From Batkoa obscura (Eukaryota; Entomophthoromycota; Entomophthoromycetes; Entomophthorales; Batkoaceae): a DNA stretch of 44,074 nt. Both the position numbers and the translations under genes were made by a program. Below, piece after piece: positions 38,723 to 44,074 of this stretch. A model generated the notes under the pieces. It made no database searches. It was not told the DNA's origin and saw only the letters and a list, made by a program, of their open reading frames with translations. Location of the stretch: contig JASVEC010000136.1 of assembly GCA_030770535.1 (NCBI GenBank), forward strand, positions 1 to 44,074, given 5' to 3'. Positions within the stretch are counted from its first letter, which is position 1; every line of letters begins with the position of its first letter.

Positions 38723-41700
38723 ATGCCAAAGAAAGCATTAGATCAAAGGATACCAACATTGATTAAAAACAATGTACAAAAAAGAGAACGTAGTATGTTT
38801 GTTATCGTTGGAGATAGAGGGAAGGATCAAGTAAGTTGGCATTTGAATTTATACTTTATAAGAGAGATAAAATAAAATGTTTACTTATTGATTAATTTTT
38901 TAATAATATTAGATAGTTAATTTACATTGGTTATTATCCCAAACGAAAGTAGCAACAAGACCAAATGTTTTATGGTGTTATAAAAAAGAGTTAGGATTTA
39001 CTAGGTAAGTTGATAATATCCACATTTCTCTTGCTCGCAACTTCAAATCCCCAATATGATATTAATTAATCCCTTCACCTTTTTAGTCATCGTAAGAAAC
39101 GAGAACAAAAAATTAAACGAGAAGTAAAAAAAGGAATCCGAGAAATTAATACTGAAGATCCTTTTGAGTTATTTATTTCAGTTACCAATATAAGATATAC
39201 TTATTATAAAGAATCTCATAAAATTTTGGGTAATACTTATGGGATGTGTGTATTACAGGTGAGTCTATTTGAACTATCAAAAAAGTGTATAAAAATAAAA
39301 AAGAGTAAAGCTAATGATGATTTAATTTATCTAGGATTTCGAAGCTTTGACCCCAAACTTATTAGCTAGAACTATTGAAACGGTAGAAGGTGGTGGCATC
39401 GTTGTACTTCTTTTACGTACTATGAAATCCTTGAAACAGTTATATACAATGTCTATGGTAAGTTTAAAATAAGATAATACAAAGATAGGATCTAACTTTA
39501 AACTAGGATGTTCATTCCCGTTATAGAACTGAAGCACATGATGATGTCACTAATCGATTTAATGAAAGGTTTATATTATCATTAGGAGCTAGTGAAAGTT
39601 GTTTAGTAGTAGATGATGAATTAAATGTACTGCCCATTTCAGCAGCTAAAAACATCACAGCATTACCATCAGAATATAGTTTAAAAGATTCTGAAAGAGA
39701 AGAAGAGTTAAAAGAACTAAAAGAATCTTTAATAGATACTCAACCTATTGGTACTTTAATTAATAATTGCCGTACTTATGATCAAGCAAAAGCATTATTA
39801 ACCTTTGTGGATGGTATTAGTGAAAAAAGTTTACGCAGTACAGTTACTTTAACTGCTGGTCGTGGTCGTGGTAAATCAGCTTCTTTAGGTATTGCTATAT
39901 CGGCAGCAGTTGCATACGGATATTCTAATATATTTGTAACTTCCCCACATCCAGATAATTTAAAAACATTATTTGAATTTATATTTAAAGGATTTGATTC
40001 CTTAGGTTATACTGAACATTTAGATTATGATATAATACAATCAACTAATCCAGATTTTAACAAAGCCATTGTTAGAGTTAATATCTTTCGTCAACATCGT
40101 CAAACTATTCAATATATCCAGCCACAGGATCACAAAACATTAGCACAAGCAGAACTATTGGTTATCGATGAAGCAGCAGCTATTCCATTACCAATTGTTA
40201 AAGATTTGTTAGGACCTTATTTAGTATTTATGGCATCTACTATTAATGGTTATGAAGGTACAGGTAGATCTTTATCATTAAAATTAATTCAACAATTAAG
40301 AGAAGAAAGTATTGGATTTAATGGTAAAAAATCAAACGATATCATAACAAGTCATGGTGAAGTAATGAATCGAGATAATAAATCAAACAAATTAATAGAT
40401 GATAGTTTAAATGTATCCTCAGGCGGTAGATCTTTAAGGGAAATTAAATTAGAAGAACCAATCAGATATGCTCCTAATGATCCAATTGAATCTTGGTTAA
40501 ATAAGTTATTATGTTTAGATTCAACTATATCAAATAAAAACATATCAGGTTGTCCACATCCAAAAGATTGTGAATTATATTATGTTAATAGAGATACTTT
40601 ATTTTCTTATCATTCCATATCTGAAACATTTTTACAAAGGATGATGTCATTATATGTTGCTAGTCACTATAAAAACTCACCTAATGATTTACAGTTAATG
40701 TCGGATGCACCAGCTCATCATTTGTTTGTATTATTACCACCTGTAAATAACAATGTAAATACTTTACCAGATCCATTATGTGTAGTTCAAGTTTGTTTAG
40801 AAGGTCAAATATCAAAACAATCTGTATTAAATTCATTATCTAGAGGTATTAGGGCTGCAGGTGATTTAATTCCTTGGTTAATTTCACAACAATATCAAGA
40901 TGATGATTTTGCTTCTTTATCTGGAGCTAGAATCGTTAGAATCGCTACTCATCCAGATTATGTAAAGATGGGTTATGGAGGTAGAGCTATTGAATTATTA
41001 AATGAATATTATAATAATCAATTTTTAAATTTGGATGAAACTATCAATATAAATCAAACTATTGTTCCTAAAGTAACAGATGAAGAAATTCAACAAAGTG
41101 ATTTAAAAAACGATTTAATTAAAATTAAAGATCCTCGTAAAATGCCACCTTTGTTATTAAAATTAAGTGAAATACCACCACAGCCTATTCATTATTTAGG
41201 TGTCTCTTATGGATTAACCCCTCAATTAAATAAGTTTTGGAAAAAAAACGGCTTCGTTCCAGTTTATATTAGACAAACTTCAAATGAATTAACTGGGGAA
41301 CATACTTGTGTTATGGTAAAACCATTAAAAGATAGAAAAGATTTAATTACTAAATGTAATAAAAATTGGGATAAAGAGTTTTCAAAAGGTAATAAACAAA
41401 CAATAATTATGATATATTGTTTACTAACATTTTTCTTTAGATTTCCATAAACGATTTATTATCTTATTATCTTATCAATTTTCTACATTCCCCTCAATAT
41501 TAGCTTTAAGTATTATGGAAGCAGCTTATCCATTGAATGAGGAAATTCCAGCAATAACGAAAAAAGAAATTGAATATTGCTTTACTTCATATGATCTAAA
41601 AAGATTAGAATCTTATTCTAATAATTTATTAGATTATCATGTTATTATGGATTTAATTCCTTCTATTGCTGTCAATTATTTTACTCATAAATTACAAGGA

Positions 41701-42353
41701 TGTAAACTATCTGGAGTGCAAGCTTCTATTTTACTCTCTATTGGTTTACAGCATAAAGACATTGAAGTTGTATCCAAAGAATTAAACTTACCAGTTAGTC
41801 AATTATTAGCATTGTTTGCTAAAAGTATCAAAAAATGTTCTATGTATTTTAGAGAAATTTTAACAACTTCTGTAATTGAAGAAAATCCTAATTTACAACC
41901 AAAAAGTTTAACAGAAAAAGAAAGTAAAGATGGAAAAAAAGATTTACTGGATGATGCTCAATGGGATGCTTTAGATAATGAAGCTTTAGATCAAGAATTG
42001 GATAATGAGGGTAAACAAAAATTAAATCAACTAAGAGAAAGACAAAAAGAATTTTTAAATGCCATGGATTTAGAAAAGTAAGTTGAATTATTTTATTTGC
42101 TCTACATAATAAAATACTGATACCAATATTTTATTTTTTCTATTTTAGATATGAAATCAAAGTTGGAGATAATGAACTTAAAGAAGCAGAAAGTAAAGCT
42201 AAATCAACAGCAAGTGTAGTTTCAATTTCAAAAAAAAGAGATCAAGATAATAAATTTGACGGCTTAGCGAACAAAATTGCTAAAAGTAATACACCTAATC
42301 CTCAAGGTCAACCAAGAAATAAGAATAATAAAAAGGGAAAGAATAGAAAGTAG
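38723..42353 (+). CDS. KRE33: RNA cytidine acetyltransferase (Kre33/NAT10)
   Basis: ATP-dependent enzyme making N4-acetylcytidine in 18S rRNA and in tRNA-Ser/Leu, and a small-subunit processome factor in the nucleolus. Seven exons: 38723-38830, 38913-39004, 39087-39258, 39335-39457, 39507-41388, 41441-42077, 42149-42353, giving 1072 aa (yeast Kre33 is 1056). N-terminus PKKALDQRIPTLIKNNVQ is the family start. The helicase part has a Walker A, TAGRGRGKSASLG (about 280-292), and the Walker B-like VIDEAAAIPLP. The GNAT acetyltransferase segment has RIATHPDYVKMGYGGRAIELL (about 643-663). The C-terminal tail is Lys-rich (KNNKKGKNRK), a likely nucleolar signal. Conservation against the yeast protein from memory is very high. 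The small exons at the 5' end and a 52-nt intron in the acetyltransferase half fit the window's pattern. Confidence 0.96.
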
Positions 42354-42606
42354 AATGGTGAAGAAAAGTGGAGGGAATAAAGGATATGAAATAAAGTTAT
42401 AGAGCTATTTTTTATTTACTAATATTTTTTTAATATTTTGTGTGTGTTTTTATGTTGAGTGGTTTTATATTTCGAGTTTTTTAAGAAATTAATGTAATTT
42501 TAAAATGAGTTAAATAATTGATAAGTTAAAAAATAGATAAGGTCATTTCACTGTACACATTTGTACAAAGCTCTCCATTTTTTGCTGTCATATATATACA
42601 GCATAT

Positions 42607-42702
42607 GGGGATGCATTTTTGTGTTTAAGAATTTAACTAACAATCTTTTCACTCAAACAATGCTTGAAAAATGGAAAAAGTGATGAAATCAAATACATCC
42701 TC
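42607..42702 (+). mobile_element. MITE copy 19
   Basis: 96 bp, GGGGATGCATTTTTGTG at the left, AATACATCCTC at the right, ATAT flanks (42603-42606, 42703-42706). Confidence 0.92.
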
Positions 42703-42785
42703 ATATATTAGAAATTTGGATTATGGTTATAATGTGTGTATATAATAAAGACGTTTGTTGGATTAAATTTCAAATTGATTAAATA

Positions 42786-42868
42786 GGGTTGTCTTTTGGT
42801 TTAAGGTCTTTACCACTTTTTAGGCGCTATTGAATTGAAAACTTAGTGGAATTTTTACAAAAAAACTA
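42786..42868 (-). mobile_element. MITE copy 20, with a transposon-like left end
   Basis: Left end GGGTTGTCTTTTGGTTTA resembles the 2.45-kb transposon's GGGGTTGTC end more than the usual GGGGATG. The middle (ACTTTTTAGGCGCTATTGAA) is MITE-like and the right end has decayed. Confidence 0.65.
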
Positions 42869-42944
42869 TGAGTAGATAAACAAATAAATATATTCGTTTT
42901 TGACTGGATCTGTTTTTTTGGTAATTCCCTTATTTTTAATGTAT

Positions 42945-43039
42945 GTAAATGTATTTTTGTGTTTAAGAATTTTACTCAAATTTTCCGCTCAAATAGTGCT
43001 TAAAAATGGAAAAAGCAATGAAGTCAAAAAAATCCCCTC
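42945..43039 (+). mobile_element. MITE copy 21
   Basis: Left end worn (GTAAATGTATTTTTG), TTTCCGCTCAAATAGTGCTT centre, right end TCCCCTC followed by ATAT. It lies about 100 bp before the MED31 start codon. Confidence 0.88.
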
Positions 43040-43137
43040 ATATTATTTCTTAAACTCATTTTAATATTTGACTTTTTTTGAATTTTTAAATTTTTGAATT
43101 TTAAAAAAATCCCCTGTTTATTTGTCCATACTATAGT

Positions 43138-43662
43138 ATGAATGCGGAAGAATTACAAATAGATCAACGATTTACCGCGGAATTGGAATTTATTTCTAGT
43201 TTATCCAATCCTTGGTACATTAATTGTAAGTTAAATTCAATATAATCTTAATAAAATACAAAGAAGAGAAAGTTGATTAATAATTAATAATTTGTTTTAG
43301 TTCTATCTCAACAAGACTATTTTCAAGAAGAAGAATTTATTAATTATTTGGATTATTTATTATATTGGAAACAACAACCTTATTGTCAATATGTTAAGTA
43401 AGTTTTTTGTTTTTTTATTAATCCATTTCCATTATTAATGTTCATCATTATCTTTTACTTTTATAGTTACCCCATCGCATTCTATTTTTTAGATTTGTTG
43501 CAAAATCGCAGTTTTCGGGAATCAATTCATCTTCAAGAAAACGTTGTATTTTTACATGAAAAACAATATTATCATTGGTTATATAATAAAAGAGCAAAAT
43601 TCATTATTCAAGAAATGGACGAAGGAAAAGATATAAAAGAAAGTAAAGAAATATTGGAATAA
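43138..43662 (+). CDS. MED31: Mediator complex subunit 31
   Basis: Subunit of the Mediator middle module (Soh1 in yeast), linking transcription factors to RNA polymerase II in the nucleus. Three exons, 43138-43225, 43301-43397 and 43467-43662, giving 126 aa, a normal length. The whole MED31 core can be read across the joins: LEFISSLSNPWYINFLSQQD, then YFQEEEFINYLDYLLYWKQQ, then YPIAFYFLDLLQNRSFRESI, then FLHEKQYYHWLYNKR. Introns are GTAAGT...TTTTAG and GTAAGT...TTATAG. The second join yields an Asn in QYVNYP where other species commonly have Lys. It is convergent with the partial gene at the right edge. Confidence 0.95.
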
Positions 43663-43822
43663 AAGGACTAATTTATTTTTATTTTTATTTTTTAAGTTTT
43701 ATTATTAAATTTTATTAAAGAAATAAATGTGTACTTTTTTACACAATTCAATATGTATTTCAATATTAGCTTAAGTTTTGATTCGCCTTTCAACTACTGC
43801 TCATTATCAAATCAAAATGAAA

Positions 43823-44044
43823 TTACTCGGGATGCATCAACTCATACATCAATAAATTTAAATTTTCCAAAGGATTACTTAATGTCGTTGTAGTTAAATT
43901 TATCGTATTTAGAAGCTAAAAATTCATGTAAATAAATTAATAAGAATCAAAAATTAAATTACCTGTTCAACATTTTTATTAAATAAAAAAGTAGCTGTTT
44001 GAAAATCTTTTGGATTAATTTTCCTTTTTAGGTATAAGGGAAAG
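43823..44044 (-). CDS. 3' end of an unidentified gene (partial, two exons visible)
   Basis: Minus-strand coding is supported by two spliced pieces in one frame. 43963-44044 encodes FPLYLKRKINPKDFQTATFL, and 43823-43915 encodes LLNTINLTTTTLSNPLENLN then LLMYELMHPE and a stop. They are separated by a 47-nt intron (GTAATT...TTTTAG); a further acceptor (TTTCAG) starts the upstream piece, so more exons lie beyond the window. The visible 58 or so residues are hydrophilic and helical-looking. I do not recognise the family. The gene is convergent with MED31. Confidence 0.6.
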
Positions 44045-44074
44045 CTGAAATTAAAATTAAAAATTAGTTTCTTC

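Larger units (their letters stand above)
42354..43137. other. intergenic between KRE33 and MED31
   Basis: Contains three miniature elements (42607-42702, about 42786-42868, about 42945-43039) within 450 bp, and no gene. Confidence 0.55.

Overview
The window is eukaryotic nuclear DNA, very AT-rich, and reads as an early-diverging (zygomycete-grade) fungus. The evidence is a set of single-copy housekeeping genes of fungal type: a Ste11-like MAPKKK, mitochondrial leucyl-tRNA synthetase, Dnmt2, Kre33/NAT10 and MED31. They are split by short introns (about 45-95 nt, mostly GTAAGT...TTTAG), and a family of secreted Rhizomucor-type class 3 lipases sits among them. An entomophthoralean/Conidiobolus-like source would fit, but this is inference.

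Layout. 1-8 kb: gene-poor, with three minus-strand glutathione S-transferase-like copies, at least two decayed and the middle one nearly intact. 8.2-15.5 kb: three near-identical dienelactone-hydrolase-family genes; copies 1 and 2 form an inverted repeat around the 11-exon MAPKKK, and copy 3 is a tandem relative of copy 2. 16.5-29.1 kb: five intronless secreted lipases plus a small secreted double-psi beta-barrel-like protein; a 2.45-kb DNA transposon with an uninterrupted transposase lies between lipases 1 and 2. 29.2-33.4 kb: accessory DNA with one small PPxY protein of Tubby/DUF6593-like character. 33.4-44 kb: conserved core with LARS2, DNMT2 (tail-to-tail, stop codons overlapping by 4 nt), a degenerate class II tRNA-like gene, Kre33/NAT10, MED31 and the 3' end of an unidentified gene.

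The most unusual element system is a miniature inverted-repeat family of about 99 bp with some 20 copies, confined to non-coding DNA. Its ends (GGGGATG...CATCCCC) are almost always flanked by ATAT. One copy is nested inside another with AAGT on both sides, which indicates a 4-bp target duplication. The 2.45-kb transposon has matching GGGG ends, the same ATAT flanks and about 30 bp of related subterminal sequence, so it, or a close relative, is the likely source of the miniature elements. I could not assign its transposase to a named superfamily by eye.

Functionally, the accessory half looks like a secreted or degradative repertoire (lipases, hydrolases, GSTs) growing by local duplication, gene conversion and decay among mobile elements, next to a stable housekeeping block. 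All exon joins were made by hand from splice consensus, frame and family conservation.
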